Shown here: in pieces, positions 16,438-25,129 of the stretch
Position numbering within the stretch: the stretch's first letter is position 1
How the letters are laid out: every line of letters starts with the position of its first letter
NCBI GenBank assembly: GCA_035708085.1
Contig: DASSTE010000074.1
Span: 62,001 to 126,000 of the forward strand
Reading direction: 5' to 3'
DNA: 64,000 nucleotides
Origin: DASSBR01 sp035708085
GTDB taxonomy: Bacteria; Pseudomonadota; Gammaproteobacteria; Natronospirales; DASSBR01
Position numbers and translations under genes: made by a program
The notes under the pieces: generated by a model
Told to the model about the DNA's origin: nothing
What the model saw: only the letters and a program-made list of their open reading frames with translations
Databases searched by the model: none

Positions 16438-17555
16438 CCGCTTCTTGTCATACCAGCCTTCGCTGGTATGACGGAAAACGGAAAACTGAAGCTTTCAATT
16501 TTTTCGATCAGCATCTGCGCCATGGCTTGTTGTTCCGCGGCGTTCGGATGTCCCGGCGTCCTTTTGTATGGGACGATAAGCGGGTAAACGCCGTTATCGC
16601 CGTCGGCTCTCATGCGTCGCACGGCCGCCTTGACGTAGCCGGCCCACGGCGAGCCGGGCTTCGTGATGTCCATATCGCCCAGCATGCAGATAAAAATCGC
16701 GTGGGGGTAGTGGCTCCGCAGCGATTCGACGAAGCTCATGTATGCGCTGATGATCTGTTCCTTCGATGGCGGGTGCTTCTCGCGGGGCAACAGCCAGGAA
16801 TCGTTCTGGAGCAGGTTGATGACGACGATGTCCGGCGTCCACTTCGAGAAATTCCAGTGGCTTGCCGGGTCGCGGGGGTTCAGGCGAGCATACATGCTTG
16901 GCATCGTCAGTGGGAACCAGCTCTTCAGGATGCCGATGCCGCTCAGCGAGATGCTGCGGTAGTCGGCATGAAAATGACGTGCGGTGATGGCGGCATAGGA
17001 CAGGTAGCTGTCCATCGTGGCCGGATTGGCATTGTGATGGCGCGTGGTGTCGAGCACGCCGTAGCCCGAGGTGATCGAGTCGCCATAAAACTCGATGGCG
17101 AGAGGATGCCGGACCGATGGGCGAAATACCGACGCGTGCGGCCCGATCTCGATGCCATCGAACTCGCTTACCGAATACGTCGGGTCCACGCGGCGAAGAA
17201 TTTTCGCCGTGTGGCGCGCGCCTGTCAGATGTCGGGCAACGATGTAGGTATGCCGCCCCTTGCGGCAATGAATGACGTGCCGGTGCACGCCGTCGCCGTC
17301 GATAATGACATCGAAATAGTTGTCGCCGGCAGCATTGTCCAGCACGACCGCTAGGGTGCTGCCGGTAAAGCCGATGGTCGCGGCGTCGCCGGCCCAGTAG
17401 AACCGCGGCGCCTGGCGGTTCGAGAAGTCGATGCGCCCCGCATAGGCGAAATCCGGATTGTCGGCCTTGATAAAGCGTGTGCCGGCCGCAGCGTGTGCGG
17501 CCAGCGCCACCGCGCCCAGCGCAACCAGAAGGCGGAGCCGGTTGCGCGGGCGCAT
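16434..17555 (-). CDS. SGNH/GDSL esterase, CE2-like deacetylase
   Basis: 373 residues with a signal peptide (MRPRNRLRLLVALGAVALAAHAAAG). An N-terminal jelly roll (FYWAGDAATIGFTGSTLAVVLDNA) precedes the SGNH fold: block I YGDSITSGYG with nucleophile Ser, block III LLQND, and block V TPGHPNAAEQ with the catalytic His. This is the layout of CE2 carbohydrate esterases, which remove acetyl groups from sugars. The ATG overlaps the stop of the upstream permease (TAATG). The last residues (FSVIPAKAGMTRSG) are encoded by a palindromic repeat at 16447-16472, so the C-terminus looks like an accidental extension into it. A role in deacetylating imported oligosaccharides is plausible. Confidence 0.85.
   Translation of the reverse strand: MRPRNRLRLLVALGAVALAAHAAAGTRFIKADNPDFAYAGRIDFSNRQAPRFYWAGDAATIGFTGSTLAVVLDNAAGDNYFDVIIDGDGVHRHVIHCRKGRHTYIVARHLTGARHTAKILRRVDPTYSVSEFDGIEIGPHASVFRPSVRHPLAIEFYGDSITSGYGVLDTTRHHNANPATMDSYLSYAAITARHFHADYRSISLSGIGILKSWFPLTMPSMYARLNPRDPASHWNFSKWTPDIVVINLLQNDSWLLPREKHPPSKEQIISAYMSFVESLRSHYPHAIFICMLGDMDITKPGSPWAGYVKAAVRRMRADGDNGVYPLIVPYKRTPGHPNAAEQQAMAQMLIEKIESFSFPFSVIPAKAGMTRSG
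16447..16472. repeat. Perfect 11-bp inverted repeat (VIPAKAGM-type palindrome)
   Basis: GTCATACCAGC, loop CTTC, GCTGGTATGAC. It sits at a convergent junction and is read through as the last codons of the SGNH gene. Such elements are common between genes in this kind of genome. A related 11-bp stem lies at 29164-29191, and half-copies near 24045 and 37266. Confidence 0.85.
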
Positions 17556-18907
17556 TACGCGGACGTTCGGCGCGTGAAGTAAATCCAGATGAAATATATG
17601 GGTATACCGACCAGCGTGATGCCGAGGCTGAGGGCGGCCGACGCAGTCTGCGTCACCAGTGCGTTGGCGATGACCGCCAGCGTCGCGACGAAGAACAGTG
17701 CCGGAATCACCGGATAACCGAATGCCTTGTACGTCCGCTTGAGGTCGGGGCGCTTTTTGCGCAGCCACCAGACGCCGGCGACGCAAAGCGCCAGGAACGG
17801 CCAGACGCCCAGCACGTAAGCCTCGGTCAGCTCCTGGAAGTCACGCAGCATGACGTAGCAGGCTGCCAGCACCGTCGAGAAGGCAATTGCGACGTAGGGG
17901 GTTCCGAAACGCGGATGCACCTTGCCGATGACGCTGAAAAACAGCCTGTCCTCGGCCATCGCGAAATACACGCGCGAGCCGGACATCATGTTGCCGTTGA
18001 GCGAACCGAAGGTGGAGAGCATCACCAGTGCCGCGATCACTGCGCCGCCGGCGCGCCCGACCACGGCGATCATCGCATCGGCGGCCACTGACTTCGATTG
18101 CGCCACCTGTGGCACCGTCAGCGCGTCGAGATAGGCGGCGTTGGTAATCAGGTAGGCCGCGATTACGATCAGCGTGCCGGCGACCAGCGCGATCGGCATG
18201 TTGCGCTCGGGGCGGCGAATCTCGCCGGCGATCAGCGTCAGGTTCTGCCAGCCGTCATAGGCCCACAGCACCGCGATCAGCGCGACGCCCCAGCCGGCGG
18301 TGGAGGTGTGCGTGATCAGCGTCGGCTGCGTATATGCGCCGCCACTACTGCTGAGCGCGAAGATCACGATACTCAATGCAACCAGCGCGAGCAGCTTGCC
18401 GGCGGTGGAGATGTTCTGAATGGCGGCGCCCAACGCCACCGAACGATATTGGGCGGCGCCCACGATTAATATGATCAGCGCTGCGACTGCATGCGTCGCC
18501 GTCAGCGACATCGGCACCACGCTCGCGAGATATTCGGCGAAAACCAGCGCCAGCGCCGCCCAGGCGATCGGCTCGGTCAGCAGCCACATCCAGCCGAACA
18601 AAAAGGCCAGCGGCCGGCCGTACACCTCGCGCAGATACACATATATACCGCCGGTGCCGGGGTAGAGTGCAGACAGCTCCGCGATTGACAGCGAGCCGAA
18701 CAACGCGATCGCGCCACCCACAACCCAGACGGCGGCGATACCGCTGAGGCTCCCGGTATTGAGCGCAACAACGGACGGCACCCGGAAGATGCCGCTGCCG
18801 ATCACGCCACCGACGAGAATCGCGATTGCGGCGCCGAGACCAAGGCGGCGGGACAACTGGCGCGGCGCCGCCGCGGCTTGAGTTATCGATTGTGGCTGAG
18901 CTGACAA
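17555..18907 (-). CDS. APC-family amino acid permease
   Basis: 450 residues. GGVIGSGIFRVPSVVAL opens the transporter core; PGTGGIYVYLREVYGRPLAFLFGWMWLLTEPI and VLWAYDGWQNLTLIAGEIRRP follow almost as in the permease at 1492-2859, so the two are recent paralogues. No ATG fits the N-terminus; the reading frame opens with TTG at 18907, with GAGG about 8 nt before it. First gene of a two-gene operon with the SGNH esterase and divergent from the second TonB receptor, sharing the intergenic region that holds operator copy 2. Inner-membrane amino acid uptake or exchange is expected; specificity unknown. Confidence 0.88.
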   Translation of the reverse strand: MSAQPQSITQAAAAPRQLSRRLGLGAAIAILVGGVIGSGIFRVPSVVALNTGSLSGIAAVWVVGGAIALFGSLSIAELSALYPGTGGIYVYLREVYGRPLAFLFGWMWLLTEPIAWAALALVFAEYLASVVPMSLTATHAVAALIILIVGAAQYRSVALGAAIQNISTAGKLLALVALSIVIFALSSSGGAYTQPTLITHTSTAGWGVALIAVLWAYDGWQNLTLIAGEIRRPERNMPIALVAGTLIVIAAYLITNAAYLDALTVPQVAQSKSVAADAMIAVVGRAGGAVIAALVMLSTFGSLNGNMMSGSRVYFAMAEDRLFFSVIGKVHPRFGTPYVAIAFSTVLAACYVMLRDFQELTEAYVLGVWPFLALCVAGVWWLRKKRPDLKRTYKAFGYPVIPALFFVATLAVIANALVTQTASAALSLGITLVGIPIYFIWIYFTRRTSA

Positions 18908-19135
18908 AGGCCTGACCTCATCTGATCAAAAACAGCGTTCCGGCAGCCTATGTGTAAACGGGGCAGGTGGCAAGTCCATAGCCATAAAGCATCCCCTATT
19001 GCTTTTTTCGCATTGGTTTTGTGCGGCGCGATTTGCTACATATTGCGCACGTTTTTTTACGGACCGGTGCGTGCTCCCGGCGGTCCCCCCGCCTCTCCAT
19101 ACCGCCGTGGGCGCGCACCGTTTCGTTTTGAGTCC

Positions 19136-19152
19136 TATAGCCGACGGGTATA
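19136..19152. promoter_or_regulatory. 17-bp palindromic operator, copy 2 (proposed LysR site)
   Basis: TATAGCC-GAC-GGGTATA. One mismatch to the perfect palindrome (GGGTATA for GGCTATA). T-N11-A core kept. Between the APC permease (start 18907) and TonB receptor (start 19357). Confidence 0.65.
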
Positions 19153-19171
19153 CCCTATGGCGATTTTCGTC

Positions 19172-19200
19172 ATCCACTTTGCCTGCAGCTGGCCTATTAT
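19172..19200 (+). promoter_or_regulatory. Predicted promoter of the second TonB receptor
   Basis: -10 TATTAT at 19195-19200, starting 43 nt after operator copy 2, the same distance as at the other copies. The -35 is poor (ATCCAC or TCCACT around 19172-19178), as expected for an activator-dependent promoter. Confidence 0.45.
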
Positions 19201-19356
19201 CGGGCAATAGGCGGTTGGCAAAAATGTATCAAAACCAGCCAGCGCAGGAAAAAGCGTTTATACACAAAGGGTTGTCGAGCGGCGCTCTGTGGGCCATGCG
19301 CAACAGAGCTGGGTTAAATACGCAGGTTTTCGCATCTGTTGTTGAGGAGAAAAGAA

Positions 19357-22300
19357 ATGAAGGGTCGATCTGGATTAAACCGAGCCACACGATACGCGCT
19401 CGCGGGTCTTGTCACCGCGGCGCTGGCCGCGCCGGCATGGGCGGCCAATGGCGCTTCAAACCAAAGCCCGGACAGCGCGGCCGCAGAGTGCCAAGCTAAT
19501 AACAATAACGCTGAGTGCCAGAACCTGGGCACGATCTCGGTAACCGGCTCGCACATCAAGGGTAGCAGCATGGCTACCACGCAGCCGATTCTGCGGATTA
19601 CGCATCAGCAGATTGAGGACACCGGCATCAAGAACCTCGGTGAACTGCTGGATCAGTTGCCATCAGTGGGTTTCGTTGAAGGACTGGCCTCGGGTTCCTT
19701 CTACGGCAGCGGCGCCGAGCGCATCGATCTGCGCTACCTGGGCAGTAACCGTTTGCTGGTATTGTTAAACGGTCACCGCCTGGTGGCCCAGTTCGGCGGC
19801 TCCGCCGATTTGACGCAGATTCCGACTTCCATCATTGATCACATTGAAATCCTGCAGGATGGCGCCTCGGCAGTATACGGTTCCGACGCGATCGCGGGCG
19901 TGATCAATATCATCACCAAGAAGAATATCAACGGCGGCAGCGTCACCGCCTATTACGGCATTTCCAACGGCGTCAAGAGCGGCAAGTGGGACGGCCAGAC
20001 GCAGCACTACAACGCGACGATCGGCAAGTCCGGCGACTGGGGTGATTTCCTCTTCAGCGCCTCGTATCTCAAGGGCAACGCGATCCCCGCCGGCGACCGC
20101 GAATTTTCGGGCATAAACCCGATCCTCAAGAATACGCGCGGCAGCGTTGCCACCCCTGAAGGCACGTACTTCTTCTATGCGCCGACCAACGGCGATCCGA
20201 CGAAGCCCGGCAACGTGCCGGCGCCTTATACCGGTCTGACGGCCGCGGAATGTCCGGACGCCCAGGTTACAGTCGGTAATTCGACGTACTACATTCCAAG
20301 CTGCGCCCTGGCCAAGACGCCGCGCACGGCGGGCACGAGCGGGGCTGACTTTCACCGCTTCACCGACGCCGATCGCTATATCGGCGGTCCCCTTGAAATT
20401 CCGATTACGATTAATCAGAACGTCAAGAATTTCTATACCGAAGGCAGCTACAACCTGACGCCGTCGATCTCGATCAATGCCAGCGCTCTGTACAATCGTC
20501 GCCAATCCATCGGGCCGCGCGATCCGGATCTCGTATTCTGGACGCGGTCGGGCTTTGATATTCTGCCGGGCCAGAACGGCAACCCGTTCGGCTTCGAACT
20601 GGCCAGCTCTAAGCCGGTTCAAGTTGCCACGGCGCCTGACGGCACGCCAGTCAAGATTCCGACGTGGCAGGCAGGTTACCGCAGCACCACCGAACTGGGC
20701 CGACGGATTCGTCAGTTTGACGCGCAAACCGGCCGGTTTTCAGGGGGCTTGAACGGTTACTTCAACACTGGCCGAATCGTCTGGGACTGGGACGCGAACT
20801 ACCTCTATTCGAGCTACACCGTCAATTCTGCGGAAGACAACCTCAGCAACAATCTGGGGCTCAGTCTGGCGACCTCGCCGCTTTGTCCGCAAATCGCCGG
20901 CTGCGTGCCGCTGCGCCTCTTCGGTGGCCAGGGTGTCAATGGCAAAGGCTCCTGGACCAAGGCGATGGTCGACTACGTCAACGTCAGTCATGCCATTTTC
21001 GACATCATCGAAAAGGATTACCGGTCCACTCAGGCCAACATCTCCACGAGCAACCTGGTGGACTTGCCGGCGGGCGGACTTGGCTTTGCCGTCGGCTATC
21101 AGCATCGCAACATCTCCGGCAGCGATACGCCCGGCCAATCGTTCCGTGAGGTCAGCCGGCGCAGTTCCGTTGCGTCGACCAAGCTGGCCGGTCAGTACAA
21201 TGTCGATGCGTACTACGCGGAAGTGAACGTACCGATCCTGGCGCATATGACGGGTGCCGATTATCTCGGCGTGGACCTCGCGAGTCGCTACTCCGACTAC
21301 AGCACTTTCGGCAGCACCACCAATTCGCGCGTCGGCTTCAAGTATCAGCCGATTGAGGACCTCGCGTTCCGCGGCGGCTATTCGCAAGGCTTCCGTGCGG
21401 CCGATCTTTCCGCACTGTTTTCACCCCGGAGCACGGGTTTCCCGTACTACACTGACCCTTGCAGCAACTATGATGCGCCCGGCAATTCCGCCGAACTCAA
21501 GGCAAACTGCAAGGCAGCGGGTGTGCCTGGTGGTCCGAACGGCTACGTCCAGACTCAATCGCAGACCACCGGCATCTACTCGGGCAACACGAATCTGAAG
21601 CCGGAGACCTCGGTCTCGAAGACACTCGGCTTTGTCTACAGTCCGACGTATCTGCCGGGCTTCAACCTCAGCCTCGATTATTACCACATCGACCTGACGC
21701 AGAAGATCGCATCCTTCGGTGCGACCTCGATCCTGCGCTTCTGCTATGAGCAAAGCATTCAGCAGTTCTGCGACCTGGTTACCCGGAGCTCCGCTGGCCA
21801 GGTTACCGAGATTCGCATTCGCGATGTGAACATCGGCGAATCGAAGACCGCCGGCTATGATCTCGGCATCAGCTACGATCTGCCACCGATGTCATTTGGC
21901 CAGTTTGGTGTGGACCTCAATGCCACGCATGTCAACTTCTTCAAGAACTACAGTCCGCAGCCTGACGGATCGGTCGTGGTGAACAGCCTTGTCGGTGATC
22001 TGGACGAAGGCACGGTGCCGGAATGGAAGGCACGGCTCAACCTCGATTACACCTTCGGGCCGTGGCACGCCGCAATCATCGGTCATTACTTCAGCGACTT
22101 CACCGGTAGCTGTTCCGATGCCAAGAACGGCACGCCCATCAGTCTGACCGCTCTCGGTTTCTGCGACAACCCGAACACGGTGAACAACGCGTTGTCGACC
22201 GGCCACCGCGGTTCATTGGTCTATTGGGATTTGCACGTCGGTTATAACACGCCCTGGAACGTGGATCTGGCGCTGGGTATCAATAATATTACCGGCAAAC

Positions 22301-22398
22301 TTCCGGCCGGCACTTCTGACGGTTACGGCTACATATCCGAACTGGATTATGGTGTCTTCAGCCGTTACTACTACTTCCAGGTGACAGCCAAGTTCTAG
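19357..22398 (+). CDS. TonB-dependent receptor
   Basis: 1013 residues. ATG at 19357 follows GAGGAG by 9 nt and opens a signal peptide ending AAPAWA. LGTISVTGSHIKG leads into the plug (PILRITHQQIEDTGIKNLGELLDQLPSVGF, DGASAVYGSDAIAGVINIITKK), and the barrel ends ...YYYFQVTAKF with C-terminal Phe, as outer-membrane barrels do. AFRGGYSQGFRAADLSALFSP is the usual barrel signature. No carboxypeptidase-like domain, so it is a different type from the receptor at 9777. It forms an operon with the S12 hydrolase at 22513, repeating the receptor-plus-hydrolase pairing seen at 9777-14317. Ligand unknown. Confidence 0.95.
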   Translation: MKGRSGLNRATRYALAGLVTAALAAPAWAANGASNQSPDSAAAECQANNNNAECQNLGTISVTGSHIKGSSMATTQPILRITHQQIEDTGIKNLGELLDQLPSVGFVEGLASGSFYGSGAERIDLRYLGSNRLLVLLNGHRLVAQFGGSADLTQIPTSIIDHIEILQDGASAVYGSDAIAGVINIITKKNINGGSVTAYYGISNGVKSGKWDGQTQHYNATIGKSGDWGDFLFSASYLKGNAIPAGDREFSGINPILKNTRGSVATPEGTYFFYAPTNGDPTKPGNVPAPYTGLTAAECPDAQVTVGNSTYYIPSCALAKTPRTAGTSGADFHRFTDADRYIGGPLEIPITINQNVKNFYTEGSYNLTPSISINASALYNRRQSIGPRDPDLVFWTRSGFDILPGQNGNPFGFELASSKPVQVATAPDGTPVKIPTWQAGYRSTTELGRRIRQFDAQTGRFSGGLNGYFNTGRIVWDWDANYLYSSYTVNSAEDNLSNNLGLSLATSPLCPQIAGCVPLRLFGGQGVNGKGSWTKAMVDYVNVSHAIFDIIEKDYRSTQANISTSNLVDLPAGGLGFAVGYQHRNISGSDTPGQSFREVSRRSSVASTKLAGQYNVDAYYAEVNVPILAHMTGADYLGVDLASRYSDYSTFGSTTNSRVGFKYQPIEDLAFRGGYSQGFRAADLSALFSPRSTGFPYYTDPCSNYDAPGNSAELKANCKAAGVPGGPNGYVQTQSQTTGIYSGNTNLKPETSVSKTLGFVYSPTYLPGFNLSLDYYHIDLTQKIASFGATSILRFCYEQSIQQFCDLVTRSSAGQVTEIRIRDVNIGESKTAGYDLGISYDLPPMSFGQFGVDLNATHVNFFKNYSPQPDGSVVVNSLVGDLDEGTVPEWKARLNLDYTFGPWHAAIIGHYFSDFTGSCSDAKNGTPISLTALGFCDNPNTVNNALSTGHRGSLVYWDLHVGYNTPWNVDLALGINNITGKLPAGTSDGYGYISELDYGVFSRYYYFQVTAKF

Positions 22399-22423
22399 CT
22401 GCCGACATAACGGCAAGATGTTC

Positions 22424-22455
22424 CCGGCGGGCGCGACAACAGTCGCGTCCGCCGG
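22424..22455 (+). terminator. Strong GC hairpin between receptor and hydrolase genes
   Basis: CCGGCGGGCGCGAC, loop AACA, GTCGCGTCCGCCGG: 14-bp stem with one G-U pair, no U-run after it. Because both flanking genes run the same way, it more likely stabilises the receptor mRNA or partly attenuates readthrough than acts as a full terminator. Confidence 0.5.
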
Positions 22456-22512
22456 AAACCGTTAATCAGTCCACGCGGCGCAAGCCGCTCTTCTCAAGGA
22501 AGCTATCGAGTC

Positions 22513-24024
22513 ATGGGCACGACCGGTCGGCTCATCTTTTTGCTTGCGCTAGCCGCGTTCGCGGTTCCTTCGCAAGCAGATACGCCGACCCGGCTGCAAG
22601 GTCTCGATCATTACATCCTCAAATCGATGCGGGCCTGGCGGGTGCCCGGCCTGGCAATTGCCATCGTCAAGGACGGCCGGATCGTCAAGGAACAAGGCTA
22701 CGGCGAACGCGAGCTGGGCAAGCCGGCGAAAGTGGACAAGAACACGATTTTTGCCATTGCATCCAACAGCAAGGCTTTTACGACGGTCGCCCTGGGTACG
22801 CTGGTTGATTCCGGTGAACTCGGCTGGGACGACCACGTCACCAGGTATCTCCCGGACTTCGAGCTTTACAGCCCCTACGCGACGCGCGAAGTGACGGTTC
22901 GCGACCTGCTGACTCACCGCACCGGTTACTGCAACGGCGGCTTTCTCGAATACGGCACGAACAACACGCGCGCCGACATCATGCACAAGCTGCGGTTGCT
23001 CAAACCGCGCTACCCGTTCCGGGCGACGTTCTGCTACAGCAACATCATGGTGACGATGGCGGCGCAGATCATTCCCGCGATCACCGGAGAGCAGTGGCAC
23101 CAGGCGGTCCAAAAGCGCATCTTCAAGCCACTCGATATGGCGCACAGCGACACGCTGATGACGTTCAAGCCGCATGGCGACACCGCGGCGCCGCACAGCG
23201 AGGTCGACGGCAAAGTTCAGCCAATTCGCTGGTATTACGACGCCAACGACGCTCCGGCCGGAGGCGTCGTCTCCAGCGTCAGCGACATGGCGCACTGGCT
23301 TGAGATGCTGCTGAACGATGGCACGTGGCACGGTCGAGAGATCGTCAGCCCGGCAGTGATCCATGAAATGGAGACGCCGCAGATTGCGATACCGCCCGAC
23401 AGCTTCGAAGGCAGCCTGTTTGGCAGTTTCATTCCGCAGGCACATTCGCTGTCGTACGGTTTGACGCTGTTCATGAACGACTATCGCGGCTATCACATCG
23501 ACTGGCATTACGGCGAGACCGACGGCTTCCAGTCGGCGCTCGGCATGATCCCGAGCCTCCATCTGGGCGTTGTCGTGCTCAGCAATCGCGATGAAAACTG
23601 GCTGCCGGTGGCGTTGATGTACCGCGTGATCGATGCCTACATCGGCGCCCCGAACACCGACTGGAGCGCGCGGCTGCTGAAGATTACGCGGCAGCGCGGA
23701 GCAGCGGGGCAGGTCGACGCGTTGGCCAAGGCGCGGGTGCCGGACTCAAGGCCGCCGGTACCGCCCGCCGATTATGTCGGGGTTTACACCGATCCGTTAT
23801 ATGGGAAGGTGACGGTGTCGATGGAAGACGGCCACCTTGTTTTGCGCCGCGGCCGGCTGTTCGTGGGCGACCTGCAGCATTGGGATCACGACACGTTCCG
23901 TATTACGTGGCGCTATCACTACCTCGGGCATGGGTATGCCGAATTCCTGCTTAATCCGGCGGGTCAGGTGCATCGGTTGAAATTGATCGGTGTCGGCACT
24001 TACACGCGCCGGAAAACCCAGTGA
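22513..24024 (+). CDS. Secreted serine hydrolase, beta-lactamase/S12 family
   Basis: 503 residues with a signal peptide (MGTTGRLIFLLALAAFAVPSQA). SNSK (S84, K87) and CYSN (Y175-N177) are intact; the third motif is HYG in DWHYGETDGF in place of KTG. C-terminal domain (DPLYGKVTVSMEDGHLVLRRG) is the small beta domain often attached to this group. AAGGAAG lies about 11 nt before the ATG. It is the closest relative in the window of the partial gene at the left edge, which has YSD instead of YSN. Second gene of the TonB receptor operon; probably a periplasmic D-stereospecific peptidase or esterase. Confidence 0.9.
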   Translation: MGTTGRLIFLLALAAFAVPSQADTPTRLQGLDHYILKSMRAWRVPGLAIAIVKDGRIVKEQGYGERELGKPAKVDKNTIFAIASNSKAFTTVALGTLVDSGELGWDDHVTRYLPDFELYSPYATREVTVRDLLTHRTGYCNGGFLEYGTNNTRADIMHKLRLLKPRYPFRATFCYSNIMVTMAAQIIPAITGEQWHQAVQKRIFKPLDMAHSDTLMTFKPHGDTAAPHSEVDGKVQPIRWYYDANDAPAGGVVSSVSDMAHWLEMLLNDGTWHGREIVSPAVIHEMETPQIAIPPDSFEGSLFGSFIPQAHSLSYGLTLFMNDYRGYHIDWHYGETDGFQSALGMIPSLHLGVVVLSNRDENWLPVALMYRVIDAYIGAPNTDWSARLLKITRQRGAAGQVDALAKARVPDSRPPVPPADYVGVYTDPLYGKVTVSMEDGHLVLRRGRLFVGDLQHWDHDTFRITWRYHYLGHGYAEFLLNPAGQVHRLKLIGVGTYTRRKTQ

Positions 24025-24080
24025 ACGATTTCGCCAACCCTTCTTGCTGGAATGACGGAGCGCCGGTATGGCGAAAGTCG

Positions 24081-24989
24081 CTATGCGGTTGCGGCAGCCG
24101 CTTCGCCTTCGTCGCCGCGCAACAATTTCGCGATGCTTTCGCACAACAACTTTTCCGCATTGCCGGCGATATGGCGGGGATGATACAGCGCGTGAATGGC
24201 AAACGTGGGTGCGTCGGCCAGCGGCGCCCGAACTACCAGTGCCTCGTTGGCCGTGTCTGCGGTGAAGCGGTCCACGATGGTCGCGCCCAGACCTTGCTCG
24301 ACCAGCGATACAGCGAGGCGATAGGTCTGGACACGGGCGACGATCGACGGCTCGATGCCGCGCTCGTGCAGGTATCCGCCAATAATTTTGCCCAGGCCCG
24401 CGTCGGTCTGCAGTCCGACGAACGGCTGCGCCGTCAGCGCCTTGAGGTTAAGTCGGGCTTGGCTGTTTTTTTCGGTGCGTGGCGCGAGCATGACGAATTC
24501 GCCCTGGCCGAGTTCCTCGGCGGCGATGCCGTCCGGAATGGTGCCGCCCTGGCTGATGCCGATGTCGAGCTGGCCGGAGAACAGCTTGTCGATGATTTCG
24601 GTGGTGTGCAGCGTCAGCAGTTGAAAGCGAATGCCGCGCATTTTCCGGTTTACCTGCGCGACTGCTTCCGGCAACACGTGAATCAGCGCGGGGTTGACGG
24701 CCACCCGGAGCGCGATCGGCCGGTCGGCGAGGTGCAGGGCGTAGTCCTGGATTTTGCGCCAGTGAGCAAAGAAGGAGTTGAGTTCCGGGATCAGAGCCTG
24801 CGCTTCGGGCGTCGGTTCAAGCCGCCCGCGGTGGCGACGGAACAAGTCGTAGCCGAGCCGCTGCTCGGCATGCTTGAGGCTTCTTGAAACAACCGGCTGC
24901 GTTACGTGCAGACACTCCGCCGCAGCAAGCGTGCTGCCGGTGCGCAGGACTGCATCGAGGACCTCGAGGTCACGTAGCCTGAACTGCAT
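24081..24989 (-). CDS. LysR-family transcriptional regulator
   Basis: 302 residues. Winged helix-turn-helix at residues 1-60 (LEVLDAVLRTGSTLAAAECLHVTQPVVSRSLKHAEQRLG) then a periplasmic-binding-like effector domain (ALRVAVNPALIHVLPEAV, FVGLQTDAGLGKIIGGYL). ATG 24989 has GGAG 8 nt upstream and is preferred over a GTG at 24998. It is divergent from the flavoprotein at 25130, and the 140-bp gap holds operator copy 3 centred 53 bp from its start, a typical arrangement for a LysR regulator that controls itself and its neighbour. The same palindrome occurs in three other divergent promoters here, so it is the prime candidate for regulator of the block. Inducer unknown. Confidence 0.93.
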   Translation of the reverse strand: MQFRLRDLEVLDAVLRTGSTLAAAECLHVTQPVVSRSLKHAEQRLGYDLFRRHRGRLEPTPEAQALIPELNSFFAHWRKIQDYALHLADRPIALRVAVNPALIHVLPEAVAQVNRKMRGIRFQLLTLHTTEIIDKLFSGQLDIGISQGGTIPDGIAAEELGQGEFVMLAPRTEKNSQARLNLKALTAQPFVGLQTDAGLGKIIGGYLHERGIEPSIVARVQTYRLAVSLVEQGLGATIVDRFTADTANEALVVRAPLADAPTFAIHALYHPRHIAGNAEKLLCESIAKLLRGDEGEAAAATA

Positions 24990-25033
24990 GGTGGTCACTC
25001 CATACTGGTCTGTAATGGTTTACCCGGGGCCAG

Positions 25034-25050
25034 TATAGCAGTTGGCTATA
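25034..25050. promoter_or_regulatory. 17-bp palindromic operator, copy 3 (proposed LysR autoregulatory site)
   Basis: TATAGCA-GTT-GGCTATA (one mismatch). Between the LysR gene and the flavoprotein. Followed by ATTTCGGCGATTTAC at the same offset as in copy 1. Confidence 0.75.
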
Positions 25051-25070
25051 GTCGGATTGCATTTCGGCGA

Positions 25071-25098
25071 TTTACGCTGCGGCGGCCGCTGATATTGT
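25071..25098 (+). promoter_or_regulatory. Predicted promoter of the flavoprotein operon
   Basis: TTTACG (25071-25076), 16-nt spacer, TATTGT (25093-25098). The -10 begins 43 nt after operator copy 3. Confidence 0.5.
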
Positions 25099-25129
25099 GA
25101 AGGGGTGGTTTTCACCACTAGTGGGAGAT

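Larger units (their letters stand above)
18908..19356. other. 449-bp divergent intergenic region
   Basis: No convincing gene. An 86-codon frame (18950-19210) has no ribosome binding site and runs through the operator. The stretch holds operator copy 2, a -10 TATTAT and an unusually long leader (about 150 nt) before the receptor ATG. The half-site-like CATAGCC near 18978 could be a second, weak regulator contact. AT-rich tracts (TTTTTT near 19005 and 19052) lie on the permease side. Confidence 0.6.

Noticed and set aside
18950..19210. 86-codon possible membrane peptide in the 449-bp gap
   Set aside because: Weak start, and it runs through the operator and -10 box of the receptor promoter.
19224..19499. 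Possible leader peptide upstream of and overlapping the second TonB receptor start
   Set aside because: Runs out of frame into the receptor gene with no ribosome binding site or conserved feature; long leader noted instead.
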